A DNA stretch of 64,000 nt, from positions 124,001 through 188,000 of the forward strand of contig NZ_FOYL01000013.1 of assembly GCF_900115955.1 (NCBI RefSeq). Direction: 5' to 3'. The first letter of the stretch is position 1; every line of letters starts with the position of its first letter. Of this stretch, positions 56,741 through 64,000 are shown one piece after another. The stretch comes from Lentzea waywayandensis. Its GTDB lineage: Bacteria; Actinomycetota; Actinomycetes; Mycobacteriales; Pseudonocardiaceae. The position numbers were made by a program, and so were the translations under genes. The notes below the pieces were generated by a model. That model saw only the letters and a program-made list of their open reading frames with translations. It was not told the origin of the DNA and did not search any database.

Positions 56741-57577
56741 ATGAGGAAGCCTTTGTTCCACATCGCCGCCGTCATCGGACTGATAGCCACGGCTCTCAGC
56801 ATTCCCGTTGCGGCACAAGGAGAACCTGTTCGCGTGGCCGAGTTCCTCGCGGAGTGCCCGATCAGCCACCGGCTGGCGGACGACCCGATCGTGCTGCCGA
56901 ACCTGGCCGGGGCCTCGCACTTCCACGACTTCTTCGGCAACCACTCGACGAACGCCCGGTCCACCCAGCAGTCGCTGGAAGGCCAGACCGGCAACTGCAA
57001 CCCGGCCGCGGACATCTCGTCCTACTGGGTGCCGACGCTGTACCGGAACAACACGGCGATCGCACCGACCGGAGTCACGTTCTACTACCTCGGCGAAGGC
57101 GTGAACAACCCGGCGGCGATCCAGCCGACGCCGTACGGGTTGAAGATCGTCGCGGGCAACGCGAAGGCCACGGGTGACGCCGACAGCATCGCGCGCTGGT
57201 CCTGCCTGCACGCCGGGCACGTCAACCCGTCCAAGAACTTCGTGACCTGCCCGGCGGGCACGATGCTGGAGACCTACCTGGACTTCCCGCAGTGCTGGGA
57301 CGGCCGCAACCTCGACTCGGCCGACCACAAGTCCCACATGTCCTACCCGGTCGCGGGCGGCTGCCCGTCGAGCCACCCCGTCTCGGTGCCGAAACTCCGG
57401 ATGGTGCTCAGGTATCCGGTCAACGGCAGCACGGCCGGACTGCGCCTCGCTTCTGGCACAGGGCAGACGATGCACGGTGACTTCTTCAACGTGTGGCCGC
57501 GCGCCGAGATGGAGCGCCGCGTCCGCAACTGTCTCAACGTGGTGATCAAGTGCGACCACGCCGGCAACCACGGTTGA
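56741..57577 (+). CDS. Secreted DUF1996 protein
   Basis: A 278-residue exported protein with a signal peptide (cut near AAQG, about 26). DUF1996 is recognised by ASHFHDFFGNHST, SSYWVPTLY and FPQCWDGRNLDSADHKSHMSYP. The family occurs in fungi and actinomycetes, often beside carbohydrate-active genes, and its function is unproven. Six Cys suggest disulfides. The ATG at 56741 is preceded by GAGAGGAAAG. It is translation-coupled (TTGA) to the next gene and controlled by a LacI-type operator. Confidence 0.9.
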   Translation: MRKPLFHIAAVIGLIATALSIPVAAQGEPVRVAEFLAECPISHRLADDPIVLPNLAGASHFHDFFGNHSTNARSTQQSLEGQTGNCNPAADISSYWVPTLYRNNTAIAPTGVTFYYLGEGVNNPAAIQPTPYGLKIVAGNAKATGDADSIARWSCLHAGHVNPSKNFVTCPAGTMLETYLDFPQCWDGRNLDSADHKSHMSYPVAGGCPSSHPVSVPKLRMVLRYPVNGSTAGLRLASGTGQTMHGDFFNVWPRAEMERRVRNCLNVVIKCDHAGNHG

Positions 57578-58035
57578 CAGCACTCCTGCTGGCAGGCCTT
57601 CTCGCGGCCTGCCAGCAGGCTCCACCTCCGCAGCCTCCTCCACCCACGACTCCCCAGAACGGTTACGGCGCAACGGAACGGGCGTTCGTCGAGCTCGCCA
57701 TCGCCACCGACGAGCAGGCGCTCAAGCTGCTCGACCTGACGGACTCCGCCTCGCTCAAGGAGAACCGGAACATCGAGCTCACCGAACTGAGGAAGCTGCT
57801 CGACGCGCCGTACGTCAACAACCACGCCGGGCACGACATGCCAGGAATGCCGACGGATGCCGAGATCCAGCTCGCCTCGACCAGCCCGGACGCGCTGAAG
57901 CAGTTCGTCCGCACGCACCTCACCGAGTCGCTGGAGGTCGTGCGGTCGGCCGGTTCCGCGATCACCCACCCGCCGACCGCCGAGGTGGTCAAGCTGATGG
58001 AACGCCACCGCACGGCGGAACTGGCGGCCGGGTGA
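57574..58035 (+). CDS. DUF305-like lipoprotein
   Basis: A 153-residue lipoprotein with the lipobox LLAAC (Cys14) after a short signal, then a Pro-rich spacer and a helical domain (ERAFVELAIATDEQALKLLDL, NNHAGHDMPGMPTDAE, LKQFVRTHLTESLEVV) with the His/Met-rich HDMPGM found in DUF305 metal-linked proteins. It starts with TTG overlapping the DUF1996 stop and ends overlapping the LacI start, so the three genes are co-translated. It is attached to the outer face of the membrane. Confidence 0.78.
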   Translation: MTALLLAGLLAACQQAPPPQPPPPTTPQNGYGATERAFVELAIATDEQALKLLDLTDSASLKENRNIELTELRKLLDAPYVNNHAGHDMPGMPTDAEIQLASTSPDALKQFVRTHLTESLEVVRSAGSAITHPPTAEVVKLMERHRTAELAAG

Positions 58036-59012
58036 AGCGCGTGACGCTGGAGGAGGTGGCCCGCGTGGCCGGAGTGTCGCGCGCGACCGCGTCGAGAGTG
58101 GTCAACGGTGCCTCCAGCGTCGACGAGTCACTCCGGCACGCCGTGCAGAAAGCCATCTCCAGCACCGGTTATCTGCCGAACATCGCCGCGCGGTCGCTCG
58201 TCACGCGCCGGGCCGACGCGATCGGGTTGCTGCTGCCCGACGAACGCCGGATGGACGGCGACCCGCACCTCGCGAGCGTCGTCAGCGGTGTCACCAGGGT
58301 CGTGCGGCCGCTCGGCATCCACCTGGTGCTGATGATGACCGGGCCGGGCACGCGTGAGCAGGCGATGAGCGACCTGCGCTGCGGACGTCTGGACGGCGTG
58401 ATCCTCGTGCACACCGATCCGGCGGATCCGGTGCCAGGTCAGCTGATCGCGGCCGGGCTGCCGGTCGTGCTGGCCGGCCGCCCGCTCAGGCCGATGCCGA
58501 TCACCTACGTCGACGTGAACCAGACGGCTGGCGCCGCCCTCGCAGGCCGAAGGCTCAAGTCGTTGCAGTGCAACAGGATCGCGACGATCACCGGGCCGCA
58601 GGACACCCCGGCGGGCCAGGACCGGCTCGCCGGGTTCCTCGCCGAGGTACCGGACGCCGTGGTGGTGCACGGCGACTTCACCCGGCAGTCCGGCGTGGCC
58701 GCGATGGAACGACTGATCGGATGCTGCCCGGACGTCGACGGCGTGTTCATCGCCTCGGACCTGATGGCGAACGGCGCGATCCCCGTGCTGCACCGCAGCG
58801 GCCGCAAGGTTCCCGACGACGTGGCGATCGTCGGGTTCGACGACAGCAGCGCCGCGCTGACGTCCGAACCCGAGCTCACGACCGTCCGCCAGCCGATCAG
58901 CGACATGGCCGCGGAGATGGCACGTCAGCTGCTGCGCCAGATCGGCGAGCCGCGCACCCCCGTCACGTCGGTGGTCTTCGAGCCGTCGCTGGTGGTGCGG
59001 GACAGCGGCTGA
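58032..59012 (+). CDS. LacI-family transcriptional regulator
   Basis: A 326-residue regulator. The N-terminal helix-turn-helix and hinge helix are clear (VTLEEVARVAGVSRATASRVVNGASSVDESLRHAV), followed by a sugar-binding periplasmic-protein-like core ending AIVGFDDSSAALTSEPELTTVRQPI. It starts with GTG overlapping the lipoprotein stop. Palindromes of LacI type precede its own operon and the GH16 gene, so it probably represses both until a sugar is present. The inducer is unknown. Confidence 0.94.
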   Translation: MKRVTLEEVARVAGVSRATASRVVNGASSVDESLRHAVQKAISSTGYLPNIAARSLVTRRADAIGLLLPDERRMDGDPHLASVVSGVTRVVRPLGIHLVLMMTGPGTREQAMSDLRCGRLDGVILVHTDPADPVPGQLIAAGLPVVLAGRPLRPMPITYVDVNQTAGAALAGRRLKSLQCNRIATITGPQDTPAGQDRLAGFLAEVPDAVVVHGDFTRQSGVAAMERLIGCCPDVDGVFIASDLMANGAIPVLHRSGRKVPDDVAIVGFDDSSAALTSEPELTTVRQPISDMAAEMARQLLRQIGEPRTPVTSVVFEPSLVVRDSG

Positions 59013-59672
59013 TCACGTGGTGCGCAGCCGCACCGGCATGTCCCTGGCGATCGCCCACGTCCCGGCCAGCGCGACCAGGAACGCCGCCACCGACACCAGG
59101 TGCCAGCCGGAGCCCAGCAACACCGGCAGGTCTGGGACGAACGGCAGCTTGCCCGATCCGGGGATCCCCGTGGTCGTGACGGCCACGAGCGACAGGGCGA
59201 TCGGGATCGAGAAGATGCCGCCGGCGCCGAACCGGTCGAAGGCCGCCGCGCAGAACATGCCGACCGCGCACCACACCAGGAACATCAGGAAGTACGCGAC
59301 CGATGAGCCGTGCTCGTCCGCACGCCAGTCCATCAGCGAGTAGATCCCGCCCTCCACGAGGAATCCCAGCCAGCCGAGCAGCCCCATCACGAACGCCAGC
59401 ACGACGCTGAAAGCAGAGGCTCCGGCGAGGAACTCCCGACGCGTCCGGCCGTGCGCGACGGCGATCGGCAACAGGTTGTGGATCAGGTAGATGCCCACCC
59501 AGAACAGGAACCAGCGCGCGACCTGCGACGCCACGACGTTCCACGCGCTGATCTCGACGTCGCGGAACGCCGACACCACGAACGTGGTCACGACGGCGAA
59601 CGCGAAGGCGCCGGCCGCGACCAGGACGCAGAACACGGCGATCGAGGTGATCAGGTGCCGGAAGATCTTCAC
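59013..59672 (-). CDS. Membrane protein, probable ABC permease partner
   Basis: A 219-residue protein with about six hydrophobic helices (ITSIAVFCVLVAAGAFAFAV, VARWFLFWVGIYLIHNLLPI, FSVVLAFVMGLLGWLGFLV, FLMFLVWCAVGMFCAAAF, IPIALSLVAVTTTG, SVAAFLVALAGTWAI). No transporter family signature was recognised. The GTG at 59672 overlaps the stop of the ABC ATPase gene, so it is probably the permease of that YtrB-like system. The stop is directly after the convergent LacI stop. Confidence 0.8.
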   Translation of the reverse strand: MKIFRHLITSIAVFCVLVAAGAFAFAVVTTFVVSAFRDVEISAWNVVASQVARWFLFWVGIYLIHNLLPIAVAHGRTRREFLAGASAFSVVLAFVMGLLGWLGFLVEGGIYSLMDWRADEHGSSVAYFLMFLVWCAVGMFCAAAFDRFGAGGIFSIPIALSLVAVTTTGIPGSGKLPFVPDLPVLLGSGWHLVSVAAFLVALAGTWAIARDMPVRLRTT

Positions 59673-60544
59673 CGCTTGCCTCCGACCGGTTCGGTGAGGT
59701 GGACGAACAGGTCCTGCAACGCGATCGGGCCGAGCTCCAGGCCCAGCTGACGGGCACGGATCAGCTGGTCGTAGTCGAGAGCGCCGTAGAGCATCGCGGC
59801 CTTGGTGCTTCCCAACGACTTCTCGCTGAGCACGGTCAACGCCGCGGTGAACTCGTCGACGTCGGAGACGTTCCCAGTGACCTCGGTACCGCGCGAGCGC
59901 AGCACGTCGGCCTCTTCCTGCAGCACCAGGCGGCCGCTGTCGATGATCAGGACCTCCTCCAGCAACGAGGCGAGCTCCTCGATGAGGTGAGTGGAGATGA
60001 CGATCGTGCGCGGGTGCTCCATGAAGTCGTTGAGCAGCGCGTCGTAGAACGCGTACCGGGTCGGCGTGTCCATGCCGAGGTGCGCCTCGTCCAGCATCGT
60101 CAGCGGTGAACGGCTGGCTAGCCCGATCACGACGCCGAGCGCGGACCGCTGACCCAGCGACAGCGCGCCGACCTTCGTCTTGAGGTCGATCTTGAACAGG
60201 TCCACCAGTTCCAGTGCGTACGCGTTGTCCCACGTGTCACGCCAGGCCGCGCCGTACTCCAGCACGTACGAGACCTTGTCGCCCTTGTCCGCGGCATCGG
60301 CGGAGTGCCGGACCAGGCACACCTGGCGCATCGCGGCGGCGTTCTCGAAGACCGGGGCGCCGTCGAGCTGAACGGATCCTGAAGGCTTGCGATAACCCGC
60401 CAGGGTCGACATCAGGCTGGTCTTGCCGGAGCCGTTGCGGCCGAGCAGCCCGTAGATCTTGTTGCCGGACAACGAGAAGCTCATGTCGTCGACGGCCGTG
60501 ACCTCACCATAGCGAACCGTTAAGCCCTGTACGTCAACCCGCAT
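59669..60544 (-). CDS. ABC transporter ATP-binding protein (YtrB-like)
   Basis: A 291-residue ATPase: Walker A GRNGSGKTSLM, signature LSLGQRSALGVVIGLA, Walker B LTMLDEAHLGMD and H-loop VISTHLIEE. The Asp/Ala variation after the Walker B Glu (DEAHLGMD) and the lack of a paired second ATPase fit the two-gene exporters under GntR/YtrA control. The ATG at 60544 overlaps the regulator's stop. It probably confers resistance to or exports a cell-wall-active compound (family knowledge; unproven here). Confidence 0.92.
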   Translation of the reverse strand: MRVDVQGLTVRYGEVTAVDDMSFSLSGNKIYGLLGRNGSGKTSLMSTLAGYRKPSGSVQLDGAPVFENAAAMRQVCLVRHSADAADKGDKVSYVLEYGAAWRDTWDNAYALELVDLFKIDLKTKVGALSLGQRSALGVVIGLASRSPLTMLDEAHLGMDTPTRYAFYDALLNDFMEHPRTIVISTHLIEELASLLEEVLIIDSGRLVLQEEADVLRSRGTEVTGNVSDVDEFTAALTVLSEKSLGSTKAAMLYGALDYDQLIRARQLGLELGPIALQDLFVHLTEPVGGKR

Positions 60545-60912
60545 CACACGCCCCCGTTGTTCTCGTGCTGTTCGATCCGGCGGATGACCTCGGCGAGCGG
60601 AATGCCGATAGCGCGGGCCTCCGCGACCATCGGGTCCACGACCTCGCCGAAGAAGCTCTCCCGCCCCTGTGCCCGCAGCATGTCGCGAGCCCTCGTGCTC
60701 ACGAACATCCCGATCCCCCTCTTCTTGTAGAGCACCTGCTCGTCCACGAGCTGCTGGAACGCCTTCGCGGCGGTCGCCGGGTTGATCCGGTAGTAGGAGG
60801 CGTACTGGTTGGTCGACATGACCTGCTCGTCCGCCTTCAACACCCCGCTGAGCACGTCCGCCTTGATCCGGTCGGCGATCTGCCGGTAGATCGGGCTCCG
60901 GTCGTCGAACAT
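60544..60912 (-). CDS. GntR-family regulator, YtrA type
   Basis: A 122-residue regulator: winged helix-turn-helix (IYRQIADRIKADVLSGVLKADEQVMSTNQYASYYRINPATAAKAFQQL) and only a short C-terminal dimer helix, which is the YtrA subgroup. It heads an operon with the ABC ATPase and permease, and a palindrome 15 bases upstream is likely its operator. Confidence 0.94.
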   Translation of the reverse strand: MFDDRSPIYRQIADRIKADVLSGVLKADEQVMSTNQYASYYRINPATAAKAFQQLVDEQVLYKKRGIGMFVSTRARDMLRAQGRESFFGEVVDPMVAEARAIGIPLAEVIRRIEQHENNGGV

Positions 60913-60926
60913 GGGCCTAGTTCCTT

Positions 60927-60950
60927 GGTTCGTTACTCATGTAATGAACC
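60927..60950. promoter_or_regulatory. YtrA-type operator
   Basis: GGTTCGTTAC (60927-60936) and GTAATGAACC (60941-60950) pair at nine of ten positions around TCAT. The size fits known GntR/YtrA operators, and the site lies 15 bases before the regulator start and 29 bases before the divergent DMT-like gene. Confidence 0.75.
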
Positions 60951-60978
60951 ATAGCAGTGGCGGCGTAGCATTCACCAC

Positions 60979-61797
60979 GTGGTCGGGGTCGCGATTCTGT
61001 GCGCGGTGCTCGCGGCCGGGTGCAGCGCGCTCGGCGCGATGTGGCAGCACGCCGGGGTGCAGGAGACGACCGACCTGAAGCTGACCTCGGCGCTCCAGCT
61101 CGTGCGGTCACGCCGGTGGGTCTCCGGGTTCCTGGTGCTGTTCGCGTGCGCGGTTCTGCAGGTCGTCGCGCTGGCGCTGGCCCCGGTGTCGGTGGTCGCG
61201 CCACTGAACGCGCTGGCCATCCCGATCATCGCGGTGGCACGCGCACGACGCCTGACCGGGCTGCTCGCCGTGGCGGTGCTGGTGACGACGGCCGGGATCG
61301 TGGTGTTCGTGTCGATCACGGCGGGCGCGGCGATACCGACCGAGGTGTCGCCGAAGGTGGCGCTGCAGGCCGGGCAACTCGTCGTCGCGGGCGTGCTGGT
61401 GTGCGTCGTGGCCGCGACCTTCACCGCGGACGCCGTGCGGGCTCTGGCGCTCGCCGTGGGCGCCGGGATCGCCTACGGACTGGTCGCCGTGCTGGTCAGG
61501 GACGTGACGACCGCGCTGCCGCTGATCGAATGGGTCTCGCTCGGCGGGTTAGCAGTCGCCTTCCTGACCGGGGCGTGGTTCATCCAGCTCGGATACGCCG
61601 CCGGACCGCCGGATCTCGTCGTGGCCGGGCAGACAGTGGTGAACCCGATCGTCGCCGCGTGGATCGGCATCAAGCTGCTCGGCGAGGGCACGGGCATGAG
61701 CGGGCTGTCGCAGGCCGGTCTGGTGATCAGCGCCGTGGCCGCCGTGTCCGGCACCGTCGTGCTGGCCTACTACCACCGTGCCAGAGTGACGGCATGA
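60979..61797 (+). CDS. DMT-superfamily-like membrane protein
   Basis: A 272-residue protein with about nine to ten hydrophobic helices (VAILCAVLAAGCSALGAMW, FLVLFACAVLQVVALALAPV, LAVAVLVTTAGIVVFVSI, AGLVISAVAAVSGTVVLAYY). The pattern PVSVVAPLNALAIPIIA resembles EamA/NIPA-like transporters. The substrate is unknown. It starts with GTG at 60979. Its stop overlaps the next gene's start (ATGA). Confidence 0.85.
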   Translation: MVGVAILCAVLAAGCSALGAMWQHAGVQETTDLKLTSALQLVRSRRWVSGFLVLFACAVLQVVALALAPVSVVAPLNALAIPIIAVARARRLTGLLAVAVLVTTAGIVVFVSITAGAAIPTEVSPKVALQAGQLVVAGVLVCVVAATFTADAVRALALAVGAGIAYGLVAVLVRDVTTALPLIEWVSLGGLAVAFLTGAWFIQLGYAAGPPDLVVAGQTVVNPIVAAWIGIKLLGEGTGMSGLSQAGLVISAVAAVSGTVVLAYYHRARVTA

Positions 61798-62471
61798 CCT
61801 TCGTCGTCACGGGTGGCAGTGGTTCGCTGGGCAAGCACGTCGTCGCCGCGCTGCCGGGGGCCAAGGCGGTCTCACGCTCCACCGGAACGGATCTGTTGCG
61901 CGGCACGGGGTTGAACGCTCTGCGGGCGGACGTGGTGGTGCACTGCGCGACGTCGTTCCGGCACGAGGTGCGGATGGCGCGGGCGGTGCTGGCCTCGAAG
62001 CCCGCGCACCTGGTCTACATCTCGATCGTCGGCTGTCACGAGGTGCCGCTCCCCTATTACAAGCAGAAGCTCGCCGCCGAGCGGGTGATCATCGATTCCG
62101 GTGTGCCGCACACGATTCTGCGGGCCACGCAGTTCCACTCGTTGCTGCACAAGATGTTCGAGGGCTCCTCGAAGCTGCCGTTGATGCTCGTGCCGGGGTT
62201 CCGCTTCCAGCCGGTCGACGAGGCCGAGGTCGGCCTGGAACTGGCCGCGCTGGCCCAGGCGCCGCCGGCGGGCAAGGCACCCGAGATGGGCGGCCCGGAG
62301 ATCCGCGAAGCCGTCGACTTCGCACGGATGTACTTGGCGGCAACGGGAAAGAAGCGCACGCTCGTGCCGTTGAAGGTGCCTGGGGCCACGTACCGCGCCT
62401 ACCGCGCGGGCGGGAACCTGACTCCCGGCCGCGCGGTGGGCAAGCGAACGTTCGAGGACTACCTGAGCTGA
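61794..62471 (+). CDS. NAD(P)-binding short-chain dehydrogenase-like protein
   Basis: A 225-residue protein with the N-terminal MTFVVTGGSGSLGKHVV (GxxGxxG). The core looks like atypical/NmrA-type SDRs (ADVVVHCATSF, LVYISIVGCHEVPLPYYKQKLAAERVI). YYKQK provides a possible YxxxK. The C-terminal half resembles the substrate domain of NmrA-like reductases. Substrate unknown. Coupled to the membrane protein gene by ATGA. Confidence 0.88.
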   Translation: MTFVVTGGSGSLGKHVVAALPGAKAVSRSTGTDLLRGTGLNALRADVVVHCATSFRHEVRMARAVLASKPAHLVYISIVGCHEVPLPYYKQKLAAERVIIDSGVPHTILRATQFHSLLHKMFEGSSKLPLMLVPGFRFQPVDEAEVGLELAALAQAPPAGKAPEMGGPEIREAVDFARMYLAATGKKRTLVPLKVPGATYRAYRAGGNLTPGRAVGKRTFEDYLS

Positions 62472-62480
62472 CTGCCTCAC

Positions 62481-62524
62481 GTGAGTTCGCGTCGGTCGTC
62501 CGGCCGACTTCCCGGCGAACTCAC
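62481..62524. terminator. Bidirectional terminator between the SDR and mbtH genes
   Basis: GTGAGTTCGC (62481-62490) and GCGAACTCAC (62515-62524) are exact complements, with a smaller inner stem (GTCGG with CCGAC). The hairpin sits between convergent genes, so it can end transcription from both sides. Confidence 0.75.
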
Positions 62525-62563
62525 CGCCGTCTGCGGAGCAGCGGCAATCAAACACAGCGGCCG

Positions 62564-62761
62564 TCAAACACGGATAGAGGCCGGACGCAGGTCCGTCCAG
62601 TTCTCCTCGACGTAGGCCAGGCACGCCTCGCGGCTCTCCTCGCCGAACACCGTGGTCCACCCGGCGGGCACCTCCGCGAACACCGGCCACAGCGAGTGCT
62701 GCTGCTCTTCGTTGACCAGCACGAAGAAACGGCCTTCCGGGTCCTCGAACGGGTTGGTCAT
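62564..62761 (-). CDS. MbtH-like NRPS accessory protein
   Basis: A 65-residue protein with the whole MbtH signature: NPFED, then VNEEQQHSLWP, VPAGW and NWTDLRP. MbtH proteins bind and activate adenylation domains of non-ribosomal peptide synthetases. It follows an amino-acid N-hydroxylase gene on the same strand with 29 bases between, which is the usual layout at the edge of hydroxamate siderophore clusters; the synthetase itself must lie outside the window. Confidence 0.97.
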   Translation of the reverse strand: MTNPFEDPEGRFFVLVNEEQQHSLWPVFAEVPAGWTTVFGEESREACLAYVEENWTDLRPASIRV

Positions 62762-62790
62762 GACAGGTCCTTCCTCACGAACTACTGGAA

Positions 62791-64000
62791 CTACTTGACT
62801 GCCTGGAGCTTCGGTTCTGCCTGCTGCTGGGCGACCCGCCGCAGCACCGAGTCGAGAATCTCGCCGACGCGCACCGCCGTGTTCGACAGCAGCGACGACG
62901 TGATGCCGTGCGTGTGTTCGGTGCCGCCCTGGAGGTAGATGCCGCCGCGCAGGCCGTTGTCCGTGACGACGCGGTAGTCGCGGGTCACCTTCAGCCGGCC
63001 GCGCTCGTCGCGTTCGCAGTGGTGAGCGAGGTCGCCGAGCAGCCTGACCGGGTTCGCCGGACGGTAGCCCGTCGCGTAGACGATCACGTCGGCGTCGATC
63101 GGCAGCTGCCCGCCGCCGGCGAGCGACTCGACCACGCACTTGCCGTCGGCGGTCACGTCGGTGAGCTTGGAGGTGTTGTGCAGCAACAACCTCTGCCGGC
63201 CGACGACCTTCTCCCGGTAGACGCGGCGGTACAGCTCCTCGATCAGGTCGCCGTCGACCACGCCGTAGTTCGTGTTGGCGTGGTAGCCCATCAGCTTCTG
63301 CTTGACCTCCTCCGGCGCGGAGTAGAAGTCGTCCACCGCGGCGGGATCGAAGATCCGGTTCGCGAACGAGCTGTCGTCGGCGGGGCTGTAGCCGTAGCGC
63401 GCGAAGACGCCGTGCACCTCCGCCTCGGGGAAGCGGTCGTGGAAGAACGCCACGGCCTCGGCCGCGCTCTGCCCGGCGCCGACCACGACGACCTGGCGCG
63501 GGTTCTTCAGGCTGTCGACGCGGGTGAGCAGGTCCTTGTTGTGCCAGATCCGGTCGCTCGTCTCGATGCCGTCCGGCAGGTTGGCCTCGAGGCCGGTCGC
63601 CAGCACCAGGTTGCGGGCCCTGACCTGCTGCTCGCCGACGGTGAACTCGAAGCCGTCGTCGCAGGTCCGCACCTGCGAGACCTCGGCGCCGTACGACACG
63701 TGGTGCCCGACCTGTTCGGCGGCCCACTCGAAGTAGTCGTGGAACTCCTTGCGCAGCGGGAAGAGGTTCTTGTGGTTGACGAAGTCGATCAACCGCCCGC
63801 GGTCGCGCAGGTAGCACAGAAAGCTGAAACCGCTGGTGGGGTTGCGCAGCGTGACAAGGTCCTTGAGGAAGGACACCTGCATGGTGGCGTCCTCGAGCAG
63901 CATGCCCCGGTGCCAGCCGAACCGCGGCTGCCTCTCGAAGAAGCGGGCCCGGACAGGCAGCGCGTGTTCCTCCACTGCGATCGCGAGAGCGAGGTTGGAC
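62791..64000 (-). CDS. L-lysine/L-ornithine N-monooxygenase, 5' end outside the window
   Basis: 403 residues are inside the window. The first ones, SNLALAIAVEEH, are the end of the N-terminal FAD motif (GxSNLALA). Then come the MQVSFLKDLVTLRNPTS stretch, the NADPH motif VVVVGAGQSAAEAVAFF and DADVIVYATGYRP, all typical of flavin N-hydroxylases (SidA, PvdA, IucD, MbtG). It adds a hydroxyl to the side-chain amine of ornithine or lysine, the first step of hydroxamate siderophores. The start lies beyond base 64000; only about 10 residues should be missing. Confidence 0.95.
   Translation of the reverse strand, partial: SNLALAIAVEEHALPVRARFFERQPRFGWHRGMLLEDATMQVSFLKDLVTLRNPTSGFSFLCYLRDRGRLIDFVNHKNLFPLRKEFHDYFEWAAEQVGHHVSYGAEVSQVRTCDDGFEFTVGEQQVRARNLVLATGLEANLPDGIETSDRIWHNKDLLTRVDSLKNPRQVVVVGAGQSAAEAVAFFHDRFPEAEVHGVFARYGYSPADDSSFANRIFDPAAVDDFYSAPEEVKQKLMGYHANTNYGVVDGDLIEELYRRVYREKVVGRQRLLLHNTSKLTDVTADGKCVVESLAGGGQLPIDADVIVYATGYRPANPVRLLGDLAHHCERDERGRLKVTRDYRVVTDNGLRGGIYLQGGTEHTHGITSSLLSNTAVRVGEILDSVLRRVAQQQAEPKLQAVK

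Noticed and set aside
1..64000. tRNA, rRNA, riboswitch or intact insertion sequence
   Set aside because: No cloverleaf with GTTCGA-type loop, no ribosomal RNA segment, no transposase and no convincing riboswitch core was found by eye; small RNAs cannot be excluded.

Overview
The window is 64 kb of very GC-rich DNA. It has dense genes, many GTG/TTG starts, many ATGA/GTGA stop-start overlaps, actinobacterial families (DosR/DosS, SARP/AfsR, IcmF, MbtH, CGNR zinc finger, RskA-type anti-sigma) and few terminators. This fits a soil actinomycete, most likely of the Pseudonocardiales (Lentzea/Saccharothrix/Amycolatopsis-like); that placement is inference from gene content. No rRNA, tRNA, CRISPR array, prophage or intact insertion sequence was seen.

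Layout. 1-5.3 kb: ends of an AraC and a MarR regulator, YceI, then a DosR/DosS-like redox/hypoxia locus (two-domain universal stress protein, response regulator, GAF kinase with the heme ligand conserved, Acg-like nitroreductase). Two related inverted-repeat elements flank the kinase gene. 5.3-18.5 kb: mixed enzymes and regulators (DUF1080, alpha/beta hydrolase, CGNR, MOSC, fused isobutyryl-CoA mutase IcmF, an ATPase-LuxR protein, quinone oxidoreductase, epimerase, degenerate prenyl synthase, aldo-keto reductase, HTH-TOBE protein). 18.5-24.1 kb: a five-gene CoA catabolic operon downstream of a LysR gene. 24.2-28.5 kb: FAD oxidase and a SARP regulator whose 3' end runs into a 37-bp tandem repeat. 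28.5-33 kb: secreted C39-like peptidase, small regulator, hydrolase, TetR and an orphan FabH.

33.2-38.4 kb is the most system-like part: an ECF sigma/anti-sigma pair opposite four genes (PF03640 lipoprotein, DUF4142 protein, heme-b membrane protein fused to a ferredoxin, FAD-dependent reductase). Together they look like a transmembrane electron-transfer chain. 38.4-46.6 kb: small proteins, a phosphatase/kinase/receiver signalling operon, and an acyltransferase/metallo-hydrolase operon containing a 49-aa gene. 47-51.7 kb: MacB-like ABC exporter, TetR and VOC protein with paired operators. 51.8-59 kb: secreted degradative genes (PET-hydrolase/cutinase-like enzyme, GH85, GH16, DUF1996, DUF305 lipoprotein) and a LacI regulator, with LacI-type palindromes before two of the genes. 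59-62.5 kb: GntR/YtrA-type ABC operon, a DMT-like membrane protein and a short-chain dehydrogenase. 62.5-64 kb: MbtH and the start of an amino-acid N-hydroxylase, the edge of a probable hydroxamate siderophore NRPS cluster.

No stretch over 300 bases is empty apart from the tandem repeat. The longer intergenic stretches (47.1-47.3, 52.7-52.9 and 56.5-56.7 kb) hold promoters and inverted repeats, listed below.
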